From NCBI RefSeq assembly GCF_006716305.1, contig NZ_VFOU01000003.1, positions 248,001-312,000 of the forward strand: 64,000 nt of DNA. Direction: 5' to 3'. Positions 33,087 through 41,290 of the stretch are shown here, piece by piece (position 1 is the stretch's first letter; the number at the start of each line of letters is the position of its first letter). The position numbers were made by a program, and so were the translations under genes. The stretch comes from Enteractinococcus coprophilus. Its GTDB lineage: Bacteria; Actinomycetota; Actinomycetes; Actinomycetales; Micrococcaceae. The notes below the pieces were generated by a model, which did not search any database, was not told the DNA's origin, and saw only the letters and a program-made list of their open reading frames with translations.

Positions 33087-33743
33087 ATGCGCAAACTCTT
33101 TATGGCCGAAATGGAGGCCGTCGGCGACGATCTCGTCGAAATGGCCACCTTAGTGAATCGGGCTATGAAGCAAGCACGGGTTGCTCTGGAAGCCCAAGAC
33201 GTCGGCCTCGCCGAAACAGTTATCGCTCAAGACGCTCGTATTGATTATCTCCAAAACACCTTGGATGAGCGCACCATTGAGCTGTTGCTTTTGCAAAACC
33301 CGGTGGCCACGGATCTTCGCCTGCTGGTTGCTGCGCTTCGGGTGTCGTCGTCGATGGAACGCATGGGCGATCTTGCGCGTCACGTTGCGGCCCTGGTTCG
33401 GCTGCGAGACCCAATTTCTGTCATCCCGGAACCCAGCCGCCCAGAGGTGGCCGAGATGGCAGAGCTGGCCGTTACCGTAGGTGAACACTTACAGCGATTG
33501 ATGACCAATTACGACCTGGCCGAAGGCCGTGAAATCGTCAAGCTCAACAACGACGTCGACATTTTGCACTCGCAGATTATGAATAACGTCACCGACAACG
33601 TGTGGAATCTTTCCGCTCCACAGGCTCAAGACCTCACCCTGTTGACCATGCGGCTGGAGCGCTTCGGCGATCACGCGGTGTCGATTAGTCGCAAGATTGC
33701 CTACCTGGTGACCGGCGAATGGGAACCACCGGTCATCCCCTAG
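33087..33743 (+). CDS. phoU: Phosphate transport system regulatory protein PhoU
   Basis: A 218-residue helical-bundle protein that links the phosphate transporter to the SenX3-RegX3 sensor and keeps the response off when phosphate is plentiful. Both PhoU repeats are visible, with the E-R-M-G-D signatures VSSSMERMGDLARH at about 93 and MRLERFGDHAVS at about 195. The ATG at 33087 (MRKLFMAEM) has AAGGAC upstream. Its TAG stop at 33741-33743 overlaps the TAG stop of the convergent pabC gene (palindrome CTAG). Confidence 0.95.
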   Translation: MRKLFMAEMEAVGDDLVEMATLVNRAMKQARVALEAQDVGLAETVIAQDARIDYLQNTLDERTIELLLLQNPVATDLRLLVAALRVSSSMERMGDLARHVAALVRLRDPISVIPEPSRPEVAEMAELAVTVGEHLQRLMTNYDLAEGREIVKLNNDVDILHSQIMNNVTDNVWNLSAPQAQDLTLLTMRLERFGDHAVSISRKIAYLVTGEWEPPVIP

Positions 33744-34570
33744 GCGTGCTCGTCTGGCGAGACGCCACGAAATTGCGACCACCACGCGGCTTGCCAACGC
33801 GCAGTGTGCGGGTGGGCGGTGAGAAGTTTTTCTCCGGATGAGCACCCGATGGTGGTCACCGGAGAGATCCCGTGCAACGTATTGGCAAACCACACCGGGT
33901 ACTCCCCGGAGGCTATCTGTTGGATAGTCACCGGTCGGTGAGTCACGTGTAGACTTTGTGACTTCGCAAATTTGGCGATGCGTTGAGCGGATATCGAAGC
34001 GAGCTGCTGGCTAGCTTGGCAGATCACCAGTTCATCTGGGGTCTGCCAGACCAGTAGCGTCCCGGTGGTCGTTTCAATGACGTTGGTGCCGTCATGTAGG
34101 ACCACATCATCAGTGGGCGCTTCGGACACCAACTCGCGCATCAGGTCGATGTCTGGTCCTTTGACCGTCGGCTTGATGCGCGGGTCGGTGTAGTGCGGAA
34201 TCCATAAGCTCGTTGTGGTCCGCGGCATTGGTGCCATGCGCGCCAGCAGGACAAGTCGTCGTGTCGTGCCATGAGTTTCCAGGCTGATCCGCGGGAACAG
34301 GTCGACTTCTGGATGCTGCTGAGCAACGAGCGTCAGGCATCGACGCACGGCGGTTGCGAAAATCTTTTCGTCAATGGGTGGGAAAGTGCCCAGGGAATCG
34401 GCCTGGACTGTCATGCCGGTAAAGAAGCGACGGAGATGATCCGCCAACCCCCAGATATGACCCCGGTGGACCCGCCACGAATCAGCAACAAGGATGTCAC
34501 CACCGATGGTCGGTTCGGTGGGTTCAAAATCGTGTCCGGTCCAAATGAAGTACTGCGGGAGTCCGATCAT
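33740..34570 (-). CDS. pabC: Aminodeoxychorismate lyase-like class IV aminotransferase
   Basis: A 276-residue PLP fold-type IV enzyme that probably releases 4-aminobenzoate and pyruvate from aminodeoxychorismate. It has the class IV layout: GDILVADSWRVHRGHIWGL near the start, a Lys-bearing strand (WIPHYTDPRIKPTVKGPD) and the cofactor loop HDGTNVIETTTGTLLVW. The gene overlaps the fused pabAB gene by four bases, which fixes the pathway. The start MIGLPQYFIWTG overlaps that upstream stop. The sequence is divergent, so the PLP Lys cannot be pinned with certainty. Confidence 0.82.
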   Translation of the reverse strand: MIGLPQYFIWTGHDFEPTEPTIGGDILVADSWRVHRGHIWGLADHLRRFFTGMTVQADSLGTFPPIDEKIFATAVRRCLTLVAQQHPEVDLFPRISLETHGTTRRLVLLARMAPMPRTTTSLWIPHYTDPRIKPTVKGPDIDLMRELVSEAPTDDVVLHDGTNVIETTTGTLLVWQTPDELVICQASQQLASISAQRIAKFAKSQSLHVTHRPVTIQQIASGEYPVWFANTLHGISPVTTIGCSSGEKLLTAHPHTARWQAAWWSQFRGVSPDEHA

Positions 34571-36540
34571 GATTGTTCTGCGATGCTGTCCAGAAGGGCT
34601 TGGGCCTTGAGATGTTTTTCGAGTTCTTCGGCCACCGGATCAGAGCCTACAACGACCGCACCCCCGGCGCCGATGCTCAGGTGCCCGGAGTCAATCACCA
34701 TGCTGCGAATGACGACATTGAGCTCGGCGGTATTGTCATCGCCCAACCATCCCATGGCCCCAGAGTAAATGCCTCGCGGTCCAGCTTCCAATGTCTCTAA
34801 AGCTTGGACACTGAAGAGTTTTGGTGCCCCGGTCATCGAGCCGCCGGGAAACACCGCTTTGACTACCTCAGCTACCGGGGTGTTCGGTTGCAGGTGGCCG
34901 GTCACCGTGGTGACTAATTGGTGAACCGTGGCAAAACTCTCGACGGCCATCAGATTGGGGACTCGGACGGAGCCTGGTTCGGTGATTTTGGCGAGGTCGT
35001 CTCTGAGGAGGTCGGTGATCATCAGGTTTTCCGACTGGATTTTGGGGTCATTGGCCATCTGCTGGGCGAGCTGTGCGTCCAGGTCGGAATCGTTACTGCG
35101 CGCTACCGTGCCCTTGATGGGTTTGGATTCCACCAGACCATTGCCATCGACTTTCAAAAATTTTTCCGGTGAGGCACATAAAACTTCCAGTTCATCACCG
35201 AACGTGTTAAAGCGTAAATACCCGGCATATGGTGCCGAATTTTTTGTGCGCAAGCGGTTATATAGATCGAGGGTGTCGCCGTCGTAGTCATCCAGACAAT
35301 AGGTATCCGTCAAACAAATGCCTGCAGCCTCACCACGATGCAACATCGATTGAATACTGGTGGCGCGGTGTTGATACTCTTCGGCCGTTAACCGCCAGTG
35401 TCCCGCCACTTTGCCAGGTCGCTGCGGGGACGGTTGTTCACCTGACCCAAAGACCAGGGTGGCGTGGAGTGTTTCCAGCAGGTCGACGTCGGCATATGCC
35501 ACCAGCGTGGTGACCTGCGTGGGGTGGTCATAGCGGATAAAGGCTTGGGGTCTGATCCAATATGCATCGGGCGTGGTGGCCTGCTGCGTATTCGTGTGTC
35601 CAGCCAGACTGGACTGTTGGGCTTCGTAACCTAAGTATCCGACCCAGCCACCGGTGAAGCCTTCAAGATCAAGCGGCTGTTCGGGTTGCCAAGCGTGGTG
35701 TTGGAGGTAATCAAACACACTCTGGGTCGTCGTGGTGTGCTCACCGGCATGATCAATGTCCAAAAGATTTGTGGCCACATCCCAGCGTATAGTTTGGGCC
35801 AGCTCACCGACATTGGTCCCCATGATGGTGGTCTCACCTTGTCCGAGATGCGCCGCGGCCGAATCCAACCAGAATGCTGCAGGGGTACCATGCTGCAGCG
35901 TCCGGAAGGTGGCTGCAGTATCGAGTTGGCCCAAGACAGTTCGGGTAAATACCGGAAGCCGGCGTGCTGCTGGCGCCGATGCGGCCTGTGACGGTACAAG
36001 TGTTGAGGTGACGGGCGCAAGTGCGAGGAAATTTTCCAGTATCTGCGGACCGGTGGTGGATTGCAATGCGGCTGGATCGCAATGCATGCCCCAGTGGTTG
36101 GTTTCCTTGACGCGATACACCAGCGCGGCGTCAGCGTCGTCGACGGCTTGGACGTCAAAGATTGTGGGAGCCATGCCCGTTACTCGCCAGGCGTGATAGC
36201 TGATGAGTTCGACCGGGCTCTCGACGTTCGTGAGGATTCCGGCGGCGTGGTGACGATGGGTTACCGCATCCCCATAGACCGGTTGTGGCGGGGCTACTGT
36301 GTCATGGCCATAGGCTGCGGCAAGATGTTGATACCCGGAGCCAATGGCTAATACCGGCAACGCTGGGTGTTCGAGTATCGCGGATAGATCCGGGGTTTCG
36401 GTGCCGTGCGAGATGACGACGTGGGTATAATCCGTGAGATTTAACGCCACCAGCTCGGCAGCGGGCACAATATGTACCGCCCCGAGCTGGTGGGCCAAAA
36501 TATTCGTGGTGAACCCGCCGGTGTCGACGACAAGTATCAT
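34567..36540 (-). CDS. pabB: Fused PabA-PabB aminodeoxychorismate synthase with degenerate glutaminase half
   Basis: A 657-residue fusion. Residues about 1-165 are a glutamine amidotransferase domain (PabA type), about 180-650 the chorismate-binding PabB part with PIKGT (Lys typical of PabB rather than TrpE), DLLRDDLAKI and FPGGSMTGAPKL. In the amidotransferase half the nucleophile motif is AIGSGYQ, with Ser68 where Cys is needed, and the His-Glu end is MHCDPAA instead of HPES; the family oxyanion motif is also lost. It may use ammonia or a separate PabA. The ATG at 36540 has GGAG upstream; pabC follows with a four-base overlap. Confidence 0.9.
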   Translation of the reverse strand: MILVVDTGGFTTNILAHQLGAVHIVPAAELVALNLTDYTHVVISHGTETPDLSAILEHPALPVLAIGSGYQHLAAAYGHDTVAPPQPVYGDAVTHRHHAAGILTNVESPVELISYHAWRVTGMAPTIFDVQAVDDADAALVYRVKETNHWGMHCDPAALQSTTGPQILENFLALAPVTSTLVPSQAASAPAARRLPVFTRTVLGQLDTAATFRTLQHGTPAAFWLDSAAAHLGQGETTIMGTNVGELAQTIRWDVATNLLDIDHAGEHTTTTQSVFDYLQHHAWQPEQPLDLEGFTGGWVGYLGYEAQQSSLAGHTNTQQATTPDAYWIRPQAFIRYDHPTQVTTLVAYADVDLLETLHATLVFGSGEQPSPQRPGKVAGHWRLTAEEYQHRATSIQSMLHRGEAAGICLTDTYCLDDYDGDTLDLYNRLRTKNSAPYAGYLRFNTFGDELEVLCASPEKFLKVDGNGLVESKPIKGTVARSNDSDLDAQLAQQMANDPKIQSENLMITDLLRDDLAKITEPGSVRVPNLMAVESFATVHQLVTTVTGHLQPNTPVAEVVKAVFPGGSMTGAPKLFSVQALETLEAGPRGIYSGAMGWLGDDNTAELNVVIRSMVIDSGHLSIGAGGAVVVGSDPVAEELEKHLKAQALLDSIAEQS

Positions 36541-36565
36541 GCGGGTGTCTCCACACTTCGGTGCA

Positions 36566-37312
36566 TTATTTTCCTTGGGCAGCAACGGCTGCGGCACCTG
36601 CAGCAGCGGCTTCTGGATCCAGGAAGCGGGCCTCACCCTCGGGCTTCAACGCGTCATCCAGTTCGTACATGAACGGCACACCGGTGGGCAGGTTCAACTG
36701 GGCGATATCGTCATCTGAAATACCCTCGAGGTGTTTGACCAGTGCACGCAGCGAGTTGCCGTGGGCCACAATGAGTACCGTTTTGCCCTGGGCCAGTTGC
36801 GGCACAATGTTGTCATACCAGTATGGGACCAGGCGGGTCACGACGTCTTTGAGACATTCCGTGCGGGGCAGGTCCTCGCCCAACAGTGCATAGCGTTCGT
36901 CGCCGACCTGGGAGTATTCGTGATCGTCCGCGAGCGCTGGCGGTGGGGTGTCAAAGGAGCGACGCCACTCCATGAACTTTTCTTCACCGTGAGCGTCACG
37001 CACCTCGGCTTTGTTCATCCCCTGCAGCGCACCGTAGTGACGCTCGTTGAGACGCCAGCTGCGCTGGGTTGGGATCCACTGACGATCAGCGGCTTCCAGC
37101 GCCAAGTTTGCGGTAGTAATGGCACGACGCAGCAGCGAGGTGTAGACGACGTCGGGCAAAATATTTTGTTCTTTTAACAGCTCACCGGCGCGAGCTGCTT
37201 CTGTGCGGCCTCGATCGGTCAGCGGAACATCGACCCAACCGGTGAATTGGTTGAGTTCGTTCCAGGTGGACTGTCCGTGACGCAGTAAGACCAGTTTTGA
37301 TGTTGTAGCCAT
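36566..37312 (-). CDS. gpmA: 2,3-bisphosphoglycerate-dependent phosphoglycerate mutase
   Basis: A 248-residue glycolytic enzyme interconverting 3- and 2-phosphoglycerate. The catalytic phospho-His motif [18 protein letters not shown] is at about 8-25, with [14 protein letters not shown] at about 90 and the second His in [12 protein letters not shown]. In mycobacteria gpm1 is next to senX3-regX3; here it is separated from them by the pab genes and phoU but the neighbourhood is kept. The C-terminal tail is Ala-rich. It is the likely first gene before pabAB, 25 bases apart. Confidence 0.95.
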   Translation of the reverse strand: MATTSKLVLLRHGQSTWNELNQFTGWVDVPLTDRGRTEAARAGELLKEQNILPDVVYTSLLRRAITTANLALEAADRQWIPTQRSWRLNERHYGALQGMNKAEVRDAHGEEKFMEWRRSFDTPPPALADDHEYSQVGDERYALLGEDLPRTECLKDVVTRLVPYWYDNIVPQLAQGKTVLIVAHGNSLRALVKHLEGISDDDIAQLNLPTGVPFMYELDDALKPEGEARFLDPEAAAAGAAAVAAQGK

Positions 37313-37331
37313 AACGATGAGTTTACCTGGT

Positions 37332-37646
37332 TTAGTAAGACCACATTTGGAATTCGCGCTTGGGACCGGCTAGGTAGACGCCGGCAGCCACAATCGAGGC
37401 GAGGCCGAACAGTCCCATCCGTCCGCCGTAGAGAATAGTCAGCGATGCTGAGCCCAGGCCGAAGATCAGAGCCACACCCAGGATGAGCAGCCAGGTGGTT
37501 TTGGTTTGTTTGGAATGATTTTCAAACGACGACGCCGGACGACGGATCGCATCGAACATTGCCCAGATCACCATGCCAGCGCCCACAAGAGCTAATCCGG
37601 CTTGCAGCCCATATTCGATCATCAACACCATGCGCAATAAGTCCAT
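37332..37646 (-). CDS. DUF2516 family membrane protein
   Basis: A 104-residue membrane protein with three hydrophobic segments (about 12-32, 50-70 and 75-93), matching the actinobacterial DUF2516 family; function unknown. It precedes gpmA in the same direction with a 19-base gap and may share its transcript. The start [18 protein letters not shown] fits the family. Confidence 0.82.
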   Translation of the reverse strand: MDLLRMVLMIEYGLQAGLALVGAGMVIWAMFDAIRRPASSFENHSKQTKTTWLLILGVALIFGLGSASLTILYGGRMGLFGLASIVAAGVYLAGPKREFQMWSY

Positions 37647-37714
37647 GGAGCTAGTCTAGCGACTGTGCGCCGGGGTATTAGGCTAGAGAGGGTCAGAATT
37701 TGAAAGGTTGTGTC

Positions 37715-38347
37715 GTGACGGGTTTATTTGTGGTGTTTGAAGGCGCCGACGGGACGGGAAAGTCCACTCAGGTAGTCGGTGTGTCCACCCGGTTGCGCAC
37801 CGCCGGCAACGACGTCGTCGTCACCCGAGAACCCGGGGGTTCTATCGTCGCAGAGAAACTGCGCGAGCTGGTATTAGATCCGGAGCACGATATTACTCCC
37901 ACCACCGAAGCCCTCATCTTTGCGGCTGCGCGTGCCGATCACATCGACAAAACCATCGCTCCGGCCTTGGCAGCCGGACAGATTGTCATCTCGGATCGTT
38001 TTGTTGGGTCTTCCATTGCGTATCAGAGCGCCGGGCGGGGTTTGAGCAGGCAGGCTATTGTCGATATCAATGCGTATGCCACCGGAGGTCTGGCCCCCGA
38101 TGTGACCGTCGTATTGGACCTGCCAGAGACCATGGCGTGTCGTCGTCGGGTTGCTCGTGGCGAGATAGCCGATCGCATGGAGTCAGCCCCCGATGGGTTC
38201 CAGGATGCAGTGCGAGCTTCCTTCTTAGACCAGGCCAAGGCCGCCCCTGAGCGTCACCTGATCGTCGACGCCTCGCAAACGCCGGAAGCGATTACCGATG
38301 AAATCCTCAGCCACCTGTCGATCAAGTTCGGAGTGACCATTTCATGA
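37715..38347 (+). CDS. tmk: Thymidylate kinase
   Basis: A 210-residue enzyme making dTDP from dTMP. The P-loop is FEGADGTGKST, the substrate motif DRFVGSSIAYQSAGRGL, and the LID region includes RRRVARGEIADRME. The GTG at 37715 has AAAGG seven bases upstream; a TTG 15 bases earlier is also in frame. The TGA stop overlaps the holB start by four bases, a common actinobacterial pair. Confidence 0.94.
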   Translation: MTGLFVVFEGADGTGKSTQVVGVSTRLRTAGNDVVVTREPGGSIVAEKLRELVLDPEHDITPTTEALIFAAARADHIDKTIAPALAAGQIVISDRFVGSSIAYQSAGRGLSRQAIVDINAYATGGLAPDVTVVLDLPETMACRRRVARGEIADRMESAPDGFQDAVRASFLDQAKAAPERHLIVDASQTPEAITDEILSHLSIKFGVTIS

Positions 38348-39516
38348 GCAATTCGGTATGGCAATCTCTCGCCGGTCAGCACGCAGTCATCGACCAACTC
38401 ACCGGCCAGCAAACAATGACAGCCCCTACGCATGCGTGGTTATTTACCGGACCGCCGGGTTCGGGGCGCTCGCTGGCTGCTCGAGCCTTCGCGCAAACTC
38501 TGCAGTGTGAACAACCAGAACCCGCCGATCGTGGTTGCGGCTCCTGTCAGGCGTGCGTCACGATTGCCGCCGGCACCCACGCGGATGTGAACATCGTGAC
38601 CACCGAGAAGGTGTCCTATGCGATCGAAGACGTGCGCGATCTGGTTGCCACCGCGCATGACCGGCCCTCGACTGGGCGCTGGCGCATCATTATCATCGAA
38701 GACGCCGACCGCATGACCGAGCGGGCCACCAACGTTTTACTCAAGGCAATTGAAGAACCACCCGAGCGCACCATCTGGATGCTCTCCGCACCCTCCCCCG
38801 CCGACGTGCTGGTGACCATCCGATCCCGTACCCGGCACGTCAACCTTGTGATCCCCTCGGTTGAAGATGTCGCTAGACTACTCACCGAGCGCGATAACAT
38901 TGACCCGCAACTGGCCGAGGTCTGTGCCCGAGCCTCGCAATCTCACGTGGGAGTAGCCCGCTGGTTGGCCCGCTCCCCCGAGGCTCGCGAACGCCGGGAT
39001 ATGATTGCTCACCTGCCGCTGACTATCCGCTCGGCCTCGGCAGCGGTCCAGGCCGCCGAAGATTTACACAAACTCGTCCAGGATGAGGCTGAGGCGTCGT
39101 CGTCGGATCGTAACGCGGCAGAACGCGCCCGCTTGCTGCGCTCGTTGGGGCTGACCGAAGACGAAACCATCCCGCCGAAGCTGCGCATCCACGTTCGTCG
39201 GATGGAAGACAACCAGACCGCACGCAACCGGCGGGCCATCCACGATGCGCTTGACCGTGCAATGATCGATCTGTCCAGCATCTACCGCGATGTACTCCTG
39301 TTACATGTATCCCCGGATACCGCGCTCATTAATGAACACCTGCGTGCCAAGCTGACCGAGTATTCTCAAACGGTCAGCGCCGAACATTGTCTCAGCGCGC
39401 TCGAGGCGATCACCCAAGCGCGGCGCCGCCTGGCCGGCAACGTCCCGCCTCTGTTGGCCTTGGAGGCCATGTTGTTAGCCTTCATTCCACGCACCCGCCG
39501 TCATGCCCCGTTATAA
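38344..39516 (+). CDS. holB: DNA polymerase III subunit delta'
   Basis: A 390-residue clamp-loader subunit. The AAA+ part has a P-loop-like GPPGSGRSLAARAF in which Arg stands for the usual Lys, as expected for delta', which does not hydrolyse ATP. The zinc-binding Cys set is CEQPEPADRGCGSCQAC, and the sensor region SRTRHVNLVIPS follows. Translation is coupled to tmk. Confidence 0.93.
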   Translation: MSNSVWQSLAGQHAVIDQLTGQQTMTAPTHAWLFTGPPGSGRSLAARAFAQTLQCEQPEPADRGCGSCQACVTIAAGTHADVNIVTTEKVSYAIEDVRDLVATAHDRPSTGRWRIIIIEDADRMTERATNVLLKAIEEPPERTIWMLSAPSPADVLVTIRSRTRHVNLVIPSVEDVARLLTERDNIDPQLAEVCARASQSHVGVARWLARSPEARERRDMIAHLPLTIRSASAAVQAAEDLHKLVQDEAEASSSDRNAAERARLLRSLGLTEDETIPPKLRIHVRRMEDNQTARNRRAIHDALDRAMIDLSSIYRDVLLLHVSPDTALINEHLRAKLTEYSQTVSAEHCLSALEAITQARRRLAGNVPPLLALEAMLLAFIPRTRRHAPL

Positions 39517-39534
39517 CCACGCAAAGGAAACCTC

Positions 39535-41067
39535 GTGTTCAAATCCTCTCGAACCCTAGCCGCACTGGGCGCCATTATCGCGTTGGTGGCCACCGGTTGT
39601 GCCAGTGACGACGCCGAGCCCGCAGTCAGCATTCCTGACTCCGTTTCGGACGAGATGGCAACTTTCTATGATCAGACGGTGGCATGGGATGACTGTGACG
39701 GCGTTGATGATTTTGAGTGCGGCACGGTGGATGTACCCCTGGACTATGCCCATCCCGAAGCCGAGACGATTCAGATTCACCTGACGCGGGCTGCCGACAA
39801 CGCAGACCGACAGCCGGTGCTGTTCAACCCGGGCGGTCCCGGGGCCTCTGGTATTTCTTTTGTCCAAGACCAGGTCGATCTGATGTTATCGGACCGGCTG
39901 GCGGAAAATATTTCGGCGATTGGTTTTGATCCTCGCGGGGTGGGCGCTTCAGAACCTGTCGTATGTCTAACGGGTGAGGAGTTCGATGAGTCACGAGAAA
40001 CGTCACATGATTCCTCGACATCAGAAGGTTGGGAAGCCTCAATCGAACTGACCCGTGAACTCGGCGAAAACTGTCTGGAGCGCTCCGGCGATATCGTCAA
40101 ATTCGCAGATACGGTCTCGGCTGCCAAAGATATGGACATTATCCGCGCGGCTCTTGAGCTGCCGAAACTGGATTACTTTGGCATTTCTTACGGCACGAAA
40201 CTTGGGGCGACATATGCTGAGCAGTTCCCCGAGCAAGTCGGCAAGTTTGTGTTGGACTCGGTGTTAGCGCCCAGTGCGCAGACGTTTGAAGTCACAAAGG
40301 CCCAGTCGGCCGGTTTCGAACAATCCCTGCACGAGTGGGCGCAGTGGTGTGCAGATAATAGCGAATGCAACGTTGGTCAGCCAGGCGATGCTGAATCTGT
40401 CCTCACGGCGGTCAAGGATTTCATCGCCCAGGTGGAAGAACAACCACTGCAATACCCCAACGGTCGTATTCAACCGGCTTCAGATTTGTTCTTCGGGATT
40501 GTCACCCCCCTGTACTCCCGAGAGGGCTGGGACATGTTGGCTATGGCGTTTGAACAGGGCATCGAAAACGATTTCGCGAACTCGGATTACCAGCCGCTAT
40601 TCTTATTCCTGGCTGACGCCTACCACGGTCGTGAACCTAACGGTGAATACTCCAACAACATGGATGCGTTTAACGCGATCAACTGCTTGGATTACACGGC
40701 CACCGAAAAGACCCTGGAGCAGGCATCTGTCGAAGCCGAAGAACTGGCCGAAAACGCGCCGATCTTCGGTCCGGTTATGTCGTATTCAACCGGCTGCAAT
40801 GGGTGGCCTGTGGAACCCGCAGAACCAATCGGTTCCATCGTGGCTGAAGGCTCCGATCCGATTATCGTGGCCAGTCTGACATCCGATCCGGCCACCCCGA
40901 TCCACTTTTCTCGTCAGTTAGCCGAAGAACTCGACAACAGCATTCACATCACCGTAGAGGGTGAAGGACACGGTGCCTACTCTCCGGATAATGATTGCAT
41001 TGTCGAAGCAATCGATAACTACATCTTGGACGATGAGCTACCGGAAGATGGTCTGGTGTGCCAGTAA
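39535..41067 (+). CDS. Secreted alpha/beta hydrolase, peptidase S33 (tripeptidyl aminopeptidase-like) lipoprotein
   Basis: A 510-residue exported serine hydrolase. The signal peptide ends in a lipobox-like VATGC (Cys about residue 22). The oxyanion region NPGGPGASGIS, the nucleophile elbow GISYGTKLG (Ser about 223) and a C-terminal TAP-like domain with the His in GEGHGAYS mark it as an S33 peptidase of the Streptomyces tripeptidyl aminopeptidase type. The GTG at 39535 has AAAGGAA upstream. It lies 18 bases after holB and probably shares its message, an arrangement common in Micrococcales. It likely trims peptides outside the cell. Confidence 0.88.
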   Translation: MFKSSRTLAALGAIIALVATGCASDDAEPAVSIPDSVSDEMATFYDQTVAWDDCDGVDDFECGTVDVPLDYAHPEAETIQIHLTRAADNADRQPVLFNPGGPGASGISFVQDQVDLMLSDRLAENISAIGFDPRGVGASEPVVCLTGEEFDESRETSHDSSTSEGWEASIELTRELGENCLERSGDIVKFADTVSAAKDMDIIRAALELPKLDYFGISYGTKLGATYAEQFPEQVGKFVLDSVLAPSAQTFEVTKAQSAGFEQSLHEWAQWCADNSECNVGQPGDAESVLTAVKDFIAQVEEQPLQYPNGRIQPASDLFFGIVTPLYSREGWDMLAMAFEQGIENDFANSDYQPLFLFLADAYHGREPNGEYSNNMDAFNAINCLDYTATEKTLEQASVEAEELAENAPIFGPVMSYSTGCNGWPVEPAEPIGSIVAEGSDPIIVASLTSDPATPIHFSRQLAEELDNSIHITVEGEGHGAYSPDNDCIVEAIDNYILDDELPEDGLVCQ

Positions 41068-41080
41068 TGTTTGGCGTATT

Positions 41081-41110
41081 TTGACCAACCGACCCCGAAC
41101 TAGCTATGAT
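41081..41110 (+). promoter_or_regulatory. Promoter of tRNA-Thr(CGT)
   Basis: TTGACC (41081-41086) and TATGAT (41105-41110) are spaced 18 bases, giving a start about 25 bases before the tRNA. Confidence 0.72.
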
Positions 41111-41142
41111 CGCTTATCGGACGTTGTACCAACAGCGACCAT

Positions 41143-41215
41143 GCCGACTTAGCTCAGCTGGTAGAGCAGCTCCCTCGTAAAGAGCAGGTCACCGGTTCAA
41201 ATCCGGTAGTCGGCT
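41143..41215 (+). tRNA. tRNA-Thr, anticodon CGT
   Basis: The 73-base gene begins GCCGACTTAGCTCAG and ends AGTCGGCT; the acceptor stem pairs perfectly, the anticodon loop is CTCGTAA and the T arm has GGTTCAAATCC. CCA is not encoded. Confidence 0.95.
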
Positions 41216-41237
41216 CTGGTCCCTTGAAGAGGTAACC

Positions 41238-41273
41238 ACCCCGGAACCCCAACGATTTTGTGGGTTCCGGGGT
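41238..41273 (+). terminator. Intrinsic terminator of tRNA-Thr(CGT)
   Basis: ACCCCGGAACCC pairs with GGGTTCCGGGGT around a 12-base loop, followed by five T residues (41275-41279). Confidence 0.92.
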
Positions 41274-41290
41274 ATTTTTCTGACCAGAAA

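Noticed and set aside
34567-36540. Anthranilate synthase (trpE-trpG fusion)
   Set aside because: PIKGT with Lys and the overlap with pabC point to aminodeoxychorismate synthase.
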